DNA from: Akkermansia sp.
GTDB taxonomy: Bacteria > Verrucomicrobiota > Verrucomicrobiia > Verrucomicrobiales > Akkermansiaceae
Assembly (NCBI GenBank): GCA_017555025.1
Contig: JAFZHC010000009.1
Span: forward strand, 124,001-188,000
DNA: 64,000 nucleotides
Direction: 5' to 3'
The notes under the pieces are model-generated. The model was not told the origin of the DNA, did not search any database, and saw only the letters and a list, made by a program, of their open reading frames with translations. The position numbers and the translations under genes were made by a program. Within the stretch, counting starts at the first letter, position 1, and each line of letters starts with the position of its first letter. This document shows positions 51,176 to 59,469 of this stretch, piece by piece.

Positions 51176-53815
51176 ATGACGCCGGAAACCGAAGAATCGC
51201 AACCTGTGCCGACCGCGGAATCGCAGCCGCAAGTTACTGAATTGCAGATACCTAAGGGTGTATCTGCTTTTGCTCGCGCACTATATCGTAAATTGAAGGA
51301 TGCGCTTGCCGCCGGGCGTGATGATGAAAGCTTTCATATCTTGCAGCAGATTCTGAAAGAAAATCCTGACGAACAGGCTGCCGCAGAGCTTGCCCGTACG
51401 ATTGGCAAGCGCCTGTACAAGGTTGCTGCCGCAGAGCTGCCGGCTGTGTTGGCAACCGGTAATCTGGGGCAGGTTACTCAGATGGTGCGCAAATTACGAC
51501 TGATGGCAGATGAAGAATCCCTGTCCGGGCTTGTGGGGTATCGCGATGCTGCCAATATGGTAGATGAGGCAGAGCGCAAGTATTGGCAGTCCATGTTATT
51601 GTCGGGCTTGTGCAAGATGCGTGCTGCGGCTGATTTGAAAGTGCGAGAGGACCTTGCCATCAGCATTGAGATTTTTGCGCAGGAGAAGCGCCTGACGTTC
51701 ACCCCTGAGCAATCTGCCCAGATTGCCCGTGTGCATGAGGATTGGTGCCGTTACTGCCGTGCGGAAAAGCTGAGGGCTGATTATAATAAGCAGTTGGATG
51801 CGTTCCGTGCTATCGAGAAGAAAATTACTTTGCGACAGGACTTAGCTAACTGTGAGCATGAGTTGCACACCCTCCATCAGGCAACCTCGGTACTTAAAGA
51901 ACTTCACGAGGCCGTTGACCTTCTGGAGCTGATTGAGACTCAACAGGAGAAAGTCCGAGCTATTCTGACGGCAAGACATCGCCGCATGGTCTTCATTCGC
52001 ACGGTTGCCTGTGTTGTAGTGTCGGTTATTCTTCTTACCATAGCTGCTATCGTGTTTGCTTACATGCGAGCCGGTTCTCTCAAAGACAGCATTGCTGCCG
52101 GCATGGCCGAAAAGAATGTGGGGCAGGTTAGCGAGCTGGTGGGTGGTATTGCGCCGCTGCGCCCGTTCTGCAAGGCTGTGCATTCCGGTTACGCACAGGC
52201 TCTCGATGAAGCCGATAACTGGTTGAAAGTTCACAATAGCTATCAAGCTCAGATTGCCGAGATTACTCCGGAGTTGTCCGAAGCGACAGACATGCTGACA
52301 AATCCCTCCGTTACTGCGGCCGAGCTGACAAGCGGTCTTGTGTTGGTTGATAAGGTCCGCAAGGTTGAGGAAAAGCTGAAGGCTGAGTACAATGTATCTG
52401 CCGATAAAGAGGCTACTATTCTGATGGGCAAGTTCTACGACCGTCTGGCAGAAATTCGCCCCAAGGTTCTTGCCCGTTTCCGTGTGCCTGCTGCAGATAT
52501 GGATATGAATGGGCTTCAGGCTTTGTATGAAGAGTTCATTGCCTGCACAACGCTGTTAAATGTAACCGATGATGAGGCTGCTCAGGTGCGCAAGGCCATG
52601 CAGTCTGCAGCTGCTGATTTGCTGCGTCACCAGAGCCGCCAGTCGTTGGAGCCCAAGCAAGCTCAGTCTGCGGTGGATGACTTTGATTTTTATGCTGATA
52701 AGTTGCCGTTGCAGAAATCCTTACGCGAGGAACTGGCTGCTTATGCTGCACAGGTGAGCGCCTTTGCAGCTCTGCCCGAAACGCTTAAGGCTGTGGCTGA
52801 TCTCAATGCCTATGTTGAGGCTATTAACGCCTGCAAGGACTGCTATGCCTCGGTACAGAACGCTGTTTCCGCCGATGAAGTGAAGGCCCTGATTGGCAAG
52901 GAAGATGCAGCCATGCGTGCCTATAAGCTCGCCGGCTTCAAGGCGGTTGAGCAATACCCGATTGAGGCTGAGCAGATTCTGCCAAATCTTCAGACGGTTA
53001 AGTCCGTGTATGCTGACGGTGCCTCTGTATTCTCACTAGGAACACCGGAAAAGATGGATGAGTTGATTGAGGTGATGCTTTCCGACAAGAACAATGTCTG
53101 GAAGAATGGTCTCAAGCGAGCTGTGCAGGATTCCTCTGTCTATATCGGTACAGTTGCCACACGTGGTAAGAATGCTGTGATGACTCTCTCCAATGGTCAG
53201 GGCCGCCCGGCACGTCGTAAAGTCAATTTGCGTGAAGCCGCAGTCAAGGGGATGATTCCCGTTGTATTGGCCGGCCAACGCAAGGCAATGGGCTTTGTGC
53301 GCGAGGACTTAGCAGCCGGTAAGCTGACCCCGGCTCGTCTCATGCAGAACATAGCCCGACATCCCGAGGCCGGTTGCCCTGAACTTGCTCGTGCTTACAT
53401 GTTTGGGTTGGTTGTGCGCATGGCGGAACGTCTCGACCCCTATTCTTCGGGCTTGGCATTCTCGGAGTCTTTGCGTCAGGATGTCGAAGCTTACAAAGCT
53501 ATTAGCGCTTCGTCTTCATTGTACCCCGGTTGTTGGTTCATCATGCACTCCACCTCGCTTGATGCCCGCTGGCGCGAATTCTTTGCCACGGTTGCCTCAC
53601 ACGATTACCAGCGCGAAATTCTTGAAGCGGTACTGCCCATTACAGACTCCCGTTGCACCTACGCCGGTTACGTGAATACCGAGGGCAAGGCTGTACGTTG
53701 CAAGGAGTCTGATGAGCAACTTTACTTCATTAAGGATGGCACGATTGCTCCGTATCAGGGTACTCCCGAGCGCCCCTATACACCGCTTTTCATTGTGACG
53801 CTGCCCCGGAAGTAA
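51176..53815 (+). CDS. Large single-pass membrane protein with coiled coils, unknown function
   Basis: 879 residues. A cytoplasmic half of about 275 residues is helical and charged (KLKDALAAGRDDESFHILQQIL, an array of TPR-like or coiled-coil helices). One helix, FIRTVACVVVSVILLTIAAIVFAYM, crosses the membrane near residue 290. The outer part is a long helical region (to about 620) and a final mixed domain ending SRCTYAGYVNTEGKAVR and TPLFIVTLPRK. Basic residues before the helix and none after support a cytoplasmic N-terminus. No known family. Its place after the kinase suggests a phosphorylation target or structural partner. Confidence 0.72.
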   Translation: MTPETEESQPVPTAESQPQVTELQIPKGVSAFARALYRKLKDALAAGRDDESFHILQQILKENPDEQAAAELARTIGKRLYKVAAAELPAVLATGNLGQVTQMVRKLRLMADEESLSGLVGYRDAANMVDEAERKYWQSMLLSGLCKMRAAADLKVREDLAISIEIFAQEKRLTFTPEQSAQIARVHEDWCRYCRAEKLRADYNKQLDAFRAIEKKITLRQDLANCEHELHTLHQATSVLKELHEAVDLLELIETQQEKVRAILTARHRRMVFIRTVACVVVSVILLTIAAIVFAYMRAGSLKDSIAAGMAEKNVGQVSELVGGIAPLRPFCKAVHSGYAQALDEADNWLKVHNSYQAQIAEITPELSEATDMLTNPSVTAAELTSGLVLVDKVRKVEEKLKAEYNVSADKEATILMGKFYDRLAEIRPKVLARFRVPAADMDMNGLQALYEEFIACTTLLNVTDDEAAQVRKAMQSAAADLLRHQSRQSLEPKQAQSAVDDFDFYADKLPLQKSLREELAAYAAQVSAFAALPETLKAVADLNAYVEAINACKDCYASVQNAVSADEVKALIGKEDAAMRAYKLAGFKAVEQYPIEAEQILPNLQTVKSVYADGASVFSLGTPEKMDELIEVMLSDKNNVWKNGLKRAVQDSSVYIGTVATRGKNAVMTLSNGQGRPARRKVNLREAAVKGMIPVVLAGQRKAMGFVREDLAAGKLTPARLMQNIARHPEAGCPELARAYMFGLVVRMAERLDPYSSGLAFSESLRQDVEAYKAISASSSLYPGCWFIMHSTSLDARWREFFATVASHDYQREILEAVLPITDSRCTYAGYVNTEGKAVRCKESDEQLYFIKDGTIAPYQGTPERPYTPLFIVTLPRK

Positions 53816-53848
53816 GTCGTAATTTCTCTGTTGTTAATTGAATAAGCC

Positions 53849-53885
53849 AACCTCTGCTGCTTTTACCGGCGGCAGAGGTTTTTCA
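53849..53885. terminator. Bidirectional terminator between convergent genes
   Basis: AACCTCTGCTGC (53849-53860) pairs with GCGGCAGAGGTT (53869-53880), one G-T pair, 8-base loop. T-rich DNA follows on the plus strand, and on the minus strand a weaker TTGGCTTATT follows, so it may serve both genes. Confidence 0.8.
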
Positions 53886-53886
53886 T

Positions 53887-54108
53887 TCATTGCTGCTCAG
53901 GGGTAAATCCCTTAGCGGGGCGGAAGGTAAGTCGCTGAGCCGCATTCTGCTCAAAGGTGCCAAAGCGGGCAATATGTAGTTTTGGGTTGTTGGCGGCTGC
54001 GGTTTGTATAGAAGAGAGCACCGCCTTTACCGCAGCAGAGGCAGTGCTTCTTGTGGCACCCGGGCCCATGTATCGCTGAACCCGGGCTATGAGGTCTTTC
54101 TTGTTCAC
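53887..54108 (-). CDS. HU/IHF-like protein lacking the DNA-binding arm
   Basis: 73 residues with a GTG start overlapping the mscL TGA (GTGA). [14 protein letters not shown] and [16 protein letters not shown] match helices 1 and 2 of HU, and [12 protein letters not shown] matches the GFGTF strand. HU then has a 20-residue beta arm with RxGRNPxTG that grips the minor groove; here the sequence jumps to [15 protein letters not shown]. So the arm and last helix are missing. It may dimerise without bending DNA or act on another HU. No frameshift is visible. Confidence 0.7.
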   Translation of the reverse strand: MNKKDLIARVQRYMGPGATRSTASAAVKAVLSSIQTAAANNPKLHIARFGTFEQNAAQRLTFRPAKGFTPEQQ

Positions 54109-54542
54109 TTTTTGAGTGAGTCGCGGATTTCGCGCAGCAGTAGAATCTCCTCAGGTGTGACAACCGGTGCCGGTTCTGCTGTGGCTGCTTTTTCTTCCTC
54201 CTGCTTCTTGAATTTTGCCTTGAGGGCGCAAATCATGCGAATGGTGAAGAAAATAGTCAGCGCGATGATGAGGAAGTCAAGTACAGTCTGGCAGAAAGCG
54301 CCGTATTTGATAACGGGAGCATCTTTTGCTTCGCTGAGAGCATAGCTGAGCTCGGCCAGATTTTTGCTACCGCCGGTAATCATGGAGAAGCTCGGCATAA
54401 TGATGTCCTTGACCAACGAGGTTACAATTTTGCCGAAAGCCCCACCGATGATGACACCGATAGCCATGTCGACCACGTTGCCCTTGAGCGCAAAGTCCTT
54501 GAACTCCTTAATCCACGCAGGTTTCAGTTTGCTGATATTCAT
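54105..54542 (-). CDS. mscL: Large-conductance mechanosensitive channel MscL
   Basis: 145 residues from [17 protein letters not shown]; the longer frame runs into the next gene. MscL features: [38 protein letters not shown] (N-terminal helix and pore helix TM1 with the gly-rich lining), a periplasmic loop, TM2 ([18 protein letters not shown]) and the C-terminal bundle [12 protein letters not shown]. It releases solutes under osmotic downshock. It is about 20 bases after the phosphatase-like gene and is coupled to the HU-like gene. Confidence 0.95.
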   Translation of the reverse strand: MNISKLKPAWIKEFKDFALKGNVVDMAIGVIIGGAFGKIVTSLVKDIIMPSFSMITGGSKNLAELSYALSEAKDAPVIKYGAFCQTVLDFLIIALTIFFTIRMICALKAKFKKQEEEKAATAEPAPVVTPEEILLLREIRDSLKK

Positions 54543-54562
54543 GTCCGAACCGGGGTGCGGGA

Positions 54563-55249
54563 TTAAATCTTTTTGAAGGCCTTTACGCCCCACTCGGTGC
54601 ATTGCCAAGTTTCGCCGTCTTCGCAGGTAAAGATGCAGACTCCGCCCGTAGCCACCTTGATGTCATGTGTGGCACAGAATCCGGCATAATCTCCTGTAAT
54701 GTGAGGAGCAAAGCGAATGGTCCCGTTGGAGGAAACGCAGAGCAGGACCTCACCCTCTTGCACTTCAGCAGCCAGGTCGCTCCAATTGTTGATGATTTGT
54801 TGTACGTCCACCTTCCAGCCCGGGGGAACAATAGCCTCGGCATTCCACTTGTCGATGGCGGCTTCTCCGATAGCGTCGAGTTCTTCGGTGGTGAGGGTAG
54901 CGGGGTCTTTACCTTCAGCTGCGGCAATGTCTGCACCGAGGCGTGCCTTTGTTTCTTCCTCGCTGTGGTTTTCATCGGGGCCGTAATCTACCTCAATGAA
55001 GCGGGCATCGGGCTGAACCGGGCAGGGGGAGCCGAGCTCTTCTGCGGCAAGAGCGGCTGTACCCATGGTGCGCTGCAAAGGGGCAGCGAGAATGCGGGTG
55101 GGGATGAGCCCGAGCTTGCTGAGGTATTTACCAATACCGCGACCGCGCTCTTCTTCTACAAGGGGAAGATCAGTGCGAGAGCCGACTCGCGTGGGCGTTT
55201 CGCCCTTGCGAAAGGTATTGCCGTGGCGAGCAATGATGAGTGTTTTCAT
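54563..55249 (-). CDS. Histidine phosphatase superfamily protein with altered second histidine
   Basis: 228 residues. The N-terminal [13 protein letters not shown] is the RHG signature with the phospho-accepting His 9, and [12 protein letters not shown] provides the conserved Arg. In most members a second catalytic His lies in a [ST]HG..R motif; here the corresponding stretch is VSSNGTIRF, with Ser and Asn in place of His-Gly. It may therefore be a weak or non-enzymatic member, or use another residue. The substrate is unknown. It lies between parE and mscL on the same strand. Confidence 0.75.
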   Translation of the reverse strand: MKTLIIARHGNTFRKGETPTRVGSRTDLPLVEEERGRGIGKYLSKLGLIPTRILAAPLQRTMGTAALAAEELGSPCPVQPDARFIEVDYGPDENHSEEETKARLGADIAAAEGKDPATLTTEELDAIGEAAIDKWNAEAIVPPGWKVDVQQIINNWSDLAAEVQEGEVLLCVSSNGTIRFAPHITGDYAGFCATHDIKVATGGVCIFTCEDGETWQCTEWGVKAFKKI

Positions 55250-55294
55250 GGTTGTTCTGTTGTTGTATGGAGAAAAACGGGGGAGACGGGCGAT

Positions 55295-57142
55295 TTATGC
55301 AGGGTCTTCTTCAATGCGAAGATTCTCCATGATATACTGGCGGCGGTCAGCCGTGTTTTCGCCCATATAGAATCGCAGAAGGTCACGCAGTCGCTTGGCG
55401 TTTTCAAGAGTTACTTCCTCAAGGCGGATATCTTCGTTGATGAAGCCTTTGAACTCCTGTGGGGAGATTTCACCGAGACCTTTGAAGCGGGTAATCTCTG
55501 GGTTGCGCCCGAGTTGCTTAACGGCTTTGTCGCGCTCGTTCTCTGAGTAGCAGTAGATGGTCTTCTGCTTATTGCGCACTCGGAACAGGGGCGTTTGCAG
55601 TATATAGAGATGACCCTCCTGAATGACCTCGGGGAAGTACTGAATAAAGAAAGTCAGCAGCAGCAGGCGGATGTGCATGCCGTCCACATCAGCATCAGTT
55701 GCAATCACAACCTTATTGTAGCGCAGGTCTTCAATACTGCGGTCTACATTAAGCGCCAGATGAAGGAAATCGAGCTCTTCATTGCTCTCGAGTATAGCAT
55801 TGCGGTTCATGCCGAAGCTGTTGGCCGGCTTACCTCTCAGGGAGAACACAGCCTGAGTTTCGGCATCGCGAGCCGTGGTGATGGAGCCGGAGGCTGAGTC
55901 ACCCTCGGTAATGAACAACATGGTTTCCTTAGCTCGCTTGTGCTTGGTGTCGTAATGCACCCGACAATCTCGCAGCTTTTTGTTGTGCACGCGGGCTTTC
56001 TTTGCGCGTTCCTTGGCAACTTTGCCTTGTACGCCGGCAACTTCCTTGCGTGTTTTCTCACTCTCTTTAATTTTATCTTCAATCGCTTCTGCGACTTCGG
56101 GATTGCGGTGCAGGTAATTATCAAGCTCCTTGGCCAGGAAATTACCTACAAAAGTACGGATGGTTTCCTTACCCGGCCCCATGGTATTGCTGCCGAGCTT
56201 GGTTTTTGTTTGCGACTCGAACACCGGCTCAATAACCTTGATGCTGATAGCAGCCTCAATGCTGGCACGGATATCAGAACCTTCGTAGCTTTTCTTGTAG
56301 AAGTTTTGCAGGGTTTTGACGATAGCTTCGCGGAAGGCACTTTGGTGAGTACCACCCATGGTGGTGTGTTGGCCGTTTACGAAGGAATAGTACTCTTCGC
56401 CGTATTGATCACCATGTGTAATGGCAACTTCAATATCATCGCTCTTGAGATGGATGGGGGCGTAGAGCGGTTCGGTACTCATTTCCTCCTTGAGTAAGTC
56501 GAGCAGGCCGTTGCGGGAGGATATGTTCTTTCCATTGAGGTTGATGGTCAACCCGGTATTGAGGTAGCAATAGTAGCGGCACATGCGGCTGACGTACTCC
56601 ACATTATATGCTGCATTCGCAGCAAAAACCGTGCGGTCGATGAGGAAGCTGACTTTGGTACCATCGGCTTCATCCGTCGCTTCGGTTACATCGCTGCCCT
56701 CAATCATGACTCCTTCGGCAAAGGCAATGCGGCGGGTTTGGCCTTCGCGGAAGGCCTGAATCTCGAAATGTGAGGAAAGGGCGTTAACGGCTTTGATACC
56801 CACGCCGTTCATACCTACGGATTTTTTGAATGCCTCACTATCGTATTTACCGCCGGTATTAATTTGGGCAGCGCATTCATAAAGTTTGCCCAAGGGTATG
56901 CCTCGGCCGAAGTCGCGAATTTCACAAAGCCCGTTATCGGAGATGCGGATAATGATTTTTTTACCCACACCCATTACAAATTCATCGATGGAGTTGTCAA
57001 CGACCTCCTTGAGCAACACGTATAAACCATCGTCGGCCATGCTGCCATCGCCTAACTTGCCAATGTACATACCGGGACGCAGTCGGATGTGCTCCCTCCA
57101 ATCCAGCGTCTTGATGTCTCCCTCCGTATATTCGCCTGCCAT
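55295..57142 (-). CDS. parE: Type IIA topoisomerase subunit B (ParE/GyrB)
   Basis: 615 residues. The GHKL ATPase domain has [27 protein letters not shown] and [18 protein letters not shown]. The transducer has [16 protein letters not shown]. The TOPRIM domain follows with [22 protein letters not shown] and [12 protein letters not shown] near the end. There is no insertion in TOPRIM, so ParE (topoisomerase IV) is more likely than the longer GyrB. The A subunit partner is not in the window. The promoter is divergent from the dgt promoter. Confidence 0.92.
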   Translation of the reverse strand: MAGEYTEGDIKTLDWREHIRLRPGMYIGKLGDGSMADDGLYVLLKEVVDNSIDEFVMGVGKKIIIRISDNGLCEIRDFGRGIPLGKLYECAAQINTGGKYDSEAFKKSVGMNGVGIKAVNALSSHFEIQAFREGQTRRIAFAEGVMIEGSDVTEATDEADGTKVSFLIDRTVFAANAAYNVEYVSRMCRYYCYLNTGLTINLNGKNISSRNGLLDLLKEEMSTEPLYAPIHLKSDDIEVAITHGDQYGEEYYSFVNGQHTTMGGTHQSAFREAIVKTLQNFYKKSYEGSDIRASIEAAISIKVIEPVFESQTKTKLGSNTMGPGKETIRTFVGNFLAKELDNYLHRNPEVAEAIEDKIKESEKTRKEVAGVQGKVAKERAKKARVHNKKLRDCRVHYDTKHKRAKETMLFITEGDSASGSITTARDAETQAVFSLRGKPANSFGMNRNAILESNEELDFLHLALNVDRSIEDLRYNKVVIATDADVDGMHIRLLLLTFFIQYFPEVIQEGHLYILQTPLFRVRNKQKTIYCYSENERDKAVKQLGRNPEITRFKGLGEISPQEFKGFINEDIRLEEVTLENAKRLRDLLRFYMGENTADRRQYIMENLRIEEDPA

Positions 57143-57154
57143 ATAACGCTGAAC

Positions 57155-57183
57155 ATACTACCATATCTACCCGATACTTGCAA
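57155..57183 (-). promoter_or_regulatory. parE promoter
   Basis: Minus strand TTGCAA (57178-57183), 17 bases, TAGTAT (57155-57160), 12 bases to the ATG. Predicted leader about 5 bases. Confidence 0.7.
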
Positions 57184-57223
57184 GCAGGAAATCGCAATTC
57201 CGCCGCACTGACAAGGCTTGATA

Positions 57224-57251
57224 TTGACATGAAGAGTGCCGATGTTACAAT
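57224..57251 (+). promoter_or_regulatory. dgt promoter, leaderless type
   Basis: TTGACA (57224-57229), 16 bases, TACAAT (57246-57251), 7 bases to the ATG at 57259. Three earlier in-frame starts fall inside or upstream of the promoter. Confidence 0.7.
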
Positions 57252-57258
57252 GGCTCAC

Positions 57259-58560
57259 ATGAATTGGGAGCAGCTATTGACATGTGAGCGTCTGAGCGGA
57301 TACGGTGGCAATGGTTCCCGCCGTTCGGCATTTAACAGCGACTATGGGCGAGTGTTGTATTCGAGCGCCTTTCGCCGCTTGCAGGATAAGACCCAGGTGT
57401 TCCCGCTCGGTCGTAATGATTATGTGCGTACGCGATTGACTCACAGTCTTGAAGTGGCTAATGTGGGTCGGGCTCTGGCGCAGGAGCTTGCCGAGATTGC
57501 TATGGAGCATGATGGGCAGGTGATTCATCCGCTGCTTTATACTGCTATGGGAGATATCGTGGCGACTGCCTGTCTGGCTCACGATATTGGTAATCCGCCT
57601 TTCGGGCATTCCGGCGAGACGGCTATCGATGAAGCGGTGGCTGAGGCTTTGGCGGCGGGTAATTGTCCCGACGAGTTTGCTGCATTCCGTTTTGAAGGTA
57701 ATGCCCAGGGGTTTCGCCTGTTGACGCGTACCTGTGACCCTATTCGCGGTTTAGGTCTTGATCTTACTGCGGCAACTTTGGGCGCATTTACCAAATATCC
57801 CTGTCCTCCCGGTTTGCAAAAGCAGGGTGCTGCTGCTCGCTACAAGAAGTTTGGTATTGGTGAGCAGGAGTTATCTTCCTTTGTGGGAGTGGCGGCCTCT
57901 TGTGGTTTGCCCGCCTTGGCTGAGAATGTATGGGCTCGCCATCCTTTGGCCTTTTTGATGGAGGCAGCGGATGATGTCAGTTATATCATCGCAGATATGG
58001 AGGATGCCTATATCTCCCGCATTATTTCATACGATGATGTCATGGGGCAGTTGACTAAACTGGGGCGTTTCGAACCCGCGACTGTCGAGAGTATAGAGCG
58101 AGAGCGTGTACGCAGCGGTTGTACGGCTGCCGTTCGATATGCTCGTGCCAGAGCGGTCGGTGCCTGTATCAGCGCGTTGCGTCTCACCATGGAGCAGGTA
58201 TATACCCACATGATGAGCGGTTCTCTGACTGCCAGTTTGATGAGTGTTTCTCCCATGGCGAAAGAATATAAGGAAGTGCAGGATTGGTCGGTGCGCCATA
58301 TCTACAGCCATGAGAGTGTATTGAAAATTGAAATTACCGGTTTTAACGTCATTAAGAGTCTGATGGATCTCTTCCTGAAGTGGGTGAATGCGCCTCATTC
58401 AGCTGTTGGCCGCAAGATTGGGGCTGTGCTTCATGCAGACCCAACGCAAAGCGGTGAGGTCGCTTACCGTTTTACCCATGTTATTGATTATATTTCCGGA
58501 ATGACGGATTCTTATGCATTGCAGACTTATAGTACTCTCTTTGGCAACAGGCCTATGTGA
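57259..58560 (+). CDS. dgt: Deoxyguanosinetriphosphate triphosphohydrolase (dGTPase)
   Basis: 433 residues from MNWEQLLTCERLSGYGGNG. HD-domain phosphohydrolase: YSSAFRRLQDKTQVFP, RTRLTHSLEV, CLAHDIGNPPFGHSGE (metal ligands and catalytic His-Asp) and FEGNAQGFRLLTR. dGTPase splits dGTP into deoxyguanosine and triphosphate, which adjusts nucleotide pools. The start is set by the promoter position. It is divergent from parE and followed by the tatA promoter, so it is a single-gene unit. Confidence 0.9.
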   Translation: MNWEQLLTCERLSGYGGNGSRRSAFNSDYGRVLYSSAFRRLQDKTQVFPLGRNDYVRTRLTHSLEVANVGRALAQELAEIAMEHDGQVIHPLLYTAMGDIVATACLAHDIGNPPFGHSGETAIDEAVAEALAAGNCPDEFAAFRFEGNAQGFRLLTRTCDPIRGLGLDLTAATLGAFTKYPCPPGLQKQGAAARYKKFGIGEQELSSFVGVAASCGLPALAENVWARHPLAFLMEAADDVSYIIADMEDAYISRIISYDDVMGQLTKLGRFEPATVESIERERVRSGCTAAVRYARARAVGACISALRLTMEQVYTHMMSGSLTASLMSVSPMAKEYKEVQDWSVRHIYSHESVLKIEITGFNVIKSLMDLFLKWVNAPHSAVGRKIGAVLHADPTQSGEVAYRFTHVIDYISGMTDSYALQTYSTLFGNRPM

Positions 58561-58586
58561 TTTTTAACTCATGGCTGATATTTTGC

Positions 58587-58615
58587 TTGCTTTTGCCTAG
58601 GGTGAGGGGTAGCAT
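58587..58615 (+). promoter_or_regulatory. tatA promoter, leaderless type
   Basis: TTGCTT (58587-58592), 17 bases, TAGCAT (58610-58615), 6 bases to the ATG at 58622. Confidence 0.6.
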
Positions 58616-58621
58616 GAGGGC

Positions 58622-58864
58622 ATGATGGTTCCTGTATTAGCTCAATTCGGTTCTCCTACACACTGGCTGATTTTTCTGACTATTGTGCTGGTGGTGTTCG
58701 GTGCTCGTCGTCTGCCCGAAATTGCTCGCAATCTCGGTAAGAGCCTCGGGGAGTTCAAAAAGGCCCGCCGTGAGTTTGAGGAGGAGCTCATGAAGGCGCA
58801 GAAGTCTGTGGATGATAAGCCCGCAGCGCTTGCTGAAGAGAAGAAAGAAGAAGAGACACACTAA
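58622..58864 (+). CDS. tatA: Sec-independent translocase protein TatA
   Basis: 80 residues. One N-terminal helix (HWLIFLTIVLVVFGARRLPEI) with the FGxxxLPE hinge, then the amphipathic helix ARNLGKSLGEFKKARREFEEEL and an acidic tail, the standard TatA/E design. It forms the pore of the twin-arginine system. Whether it is the TatA or TatB type cannot be decided from length alone; the FG-hinge favours TatA. tatC is not in the window. A stem-loop spans the stop codon. Confidence 0.92.
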   Translation: MMVPVLAQFGSPTHWLIFLTIVLVVFGARRLPEIARNLGKSLGEFKKARREFEEELMKAQKSVDDKPAALAEEKKEEETH

Positions 58865-58884
58865 GGTGTGTCTCTTTCGCTTTA
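58851..58884 (+). terminator. Terminator with the tatA stop codon in its loop
   Basis: AAGAGACACAC (58851-58861) pairs over 11 bases with GTGTGTCTCTT (58866-58876). The 4-base loop begins with the TAA stop. A short T-rich stretch follows. Confidence 0.75.
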
Positions 58885-58912
58885 AAGGGGGGAATGGAAC
58901 CGGAAATGCGGG

Positions 58913-59356
58913 TTAGTCACATGTGCAGTCGCAAAAGCGCTGCGCCTCATCCTGTCCCCTCATATCGGCCAGAGTGTAGCTTTCAAGATAATTCTTGATT
59001 ACGTCCTGCAGGCCGCTCCACAACGGCAGGGTGGAGCAGTGCTCGCTCATCGGGCACATGTTCTTGGGGGTGGAAAGGCAGTGTACTGTAGAAAGATCAC
59101 CTTCAGCAGCCTTGAGAATCTCGTAGACTGTATATTCCTCTGCCGGGCGGGCAAGATAGTAGCCGCCGGATTTGCCGCGAATGCTGACCACCAGACGTGC
59201 TCGCAACAGGTGGGTCATAATGCCCTCCATGTACTTAAGAGTGATATTCTGGCGCTCTGCGACAGAGCGCAGCGAAACCGGCTCACCGTTATTCTGGTGA
59301 GAGAGGTCTATCATAATGCGCAGGGCGTAACGACCCTTGGTAGAGATTCTCATCAT
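58913..59356 (-). CDS. Rrf2-family transcriptional regulator, IscR-like
   Basis: 147 residues starting MMRISTKGRYALRIMIDLS, the standard Rrf2 winged-helix opening. The recognition region SLRSVAERQNITLKYMEGIM and wing RGKSGGYYLARP are intact. Three cysteines, CLSTPKNMCPMSEHC, match the iron-sulfur ligand site of IscR and related sensors. A second cysteine cluster ends the protein (FCDCTCD), unusual for the family. So it probably senses iron-sulfur, redox or nitric oxide state. Its targets are not known; autoregulation at 59373-59401 is possible. No isc or suf genes are adjacent. Confidence 0.85.
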   Translation of the reverse strand: MMRISTKGRYALRIMIDLSHQNNGEPVSLRSVAERQNITLKYMEGIMTHLLRARLVVSIRGKSGGYYLARPAEEYTVYEILKAAEGDLSTVHCLSTPKNMCPMSEHCSTLPLWSGLQDVIKNYLESYTLADMRGQDEAQRFCDCTCD

Positions 59357-59372
59357 AACTTTTACGTCCGCT

Positions 59373-59401
59373 ATTAAACTAACAATCTGTACAAATGTCA
59401 A
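59373..59401 (-). promoter_or_regulatory. Promoter of the Rrf2 regulator
   Basis: Minus strand TTGACA (59396-59401), 17 bases, TTTAAT (59373-59378), 16 bases to the ATG. The longer frame begins inside the -35 box, which supports the start chosen. Confidence 0.7.
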
Positions 59402-59405
59402 GAAG

Positions 59406-59438
59406 AAAACCGCTTTTTCTGATAGGAAAAGCGGTTTT
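59406..59438 (-). terminator. dnaA terminator
   Basis: AAAACCGCTTTT (59406-59417) and AAAAGCGGTTTT (59427-59438) are perfect 12-base arms. On the minus strand the stem ends in TTTT and continues TCTTCTT. It separates dnaA from the Rrf2 gene. Confidence 0.85.
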
Positions 59439-59469
59439 CGGGGGAGAAATACGAGATTACAAAGAACTA

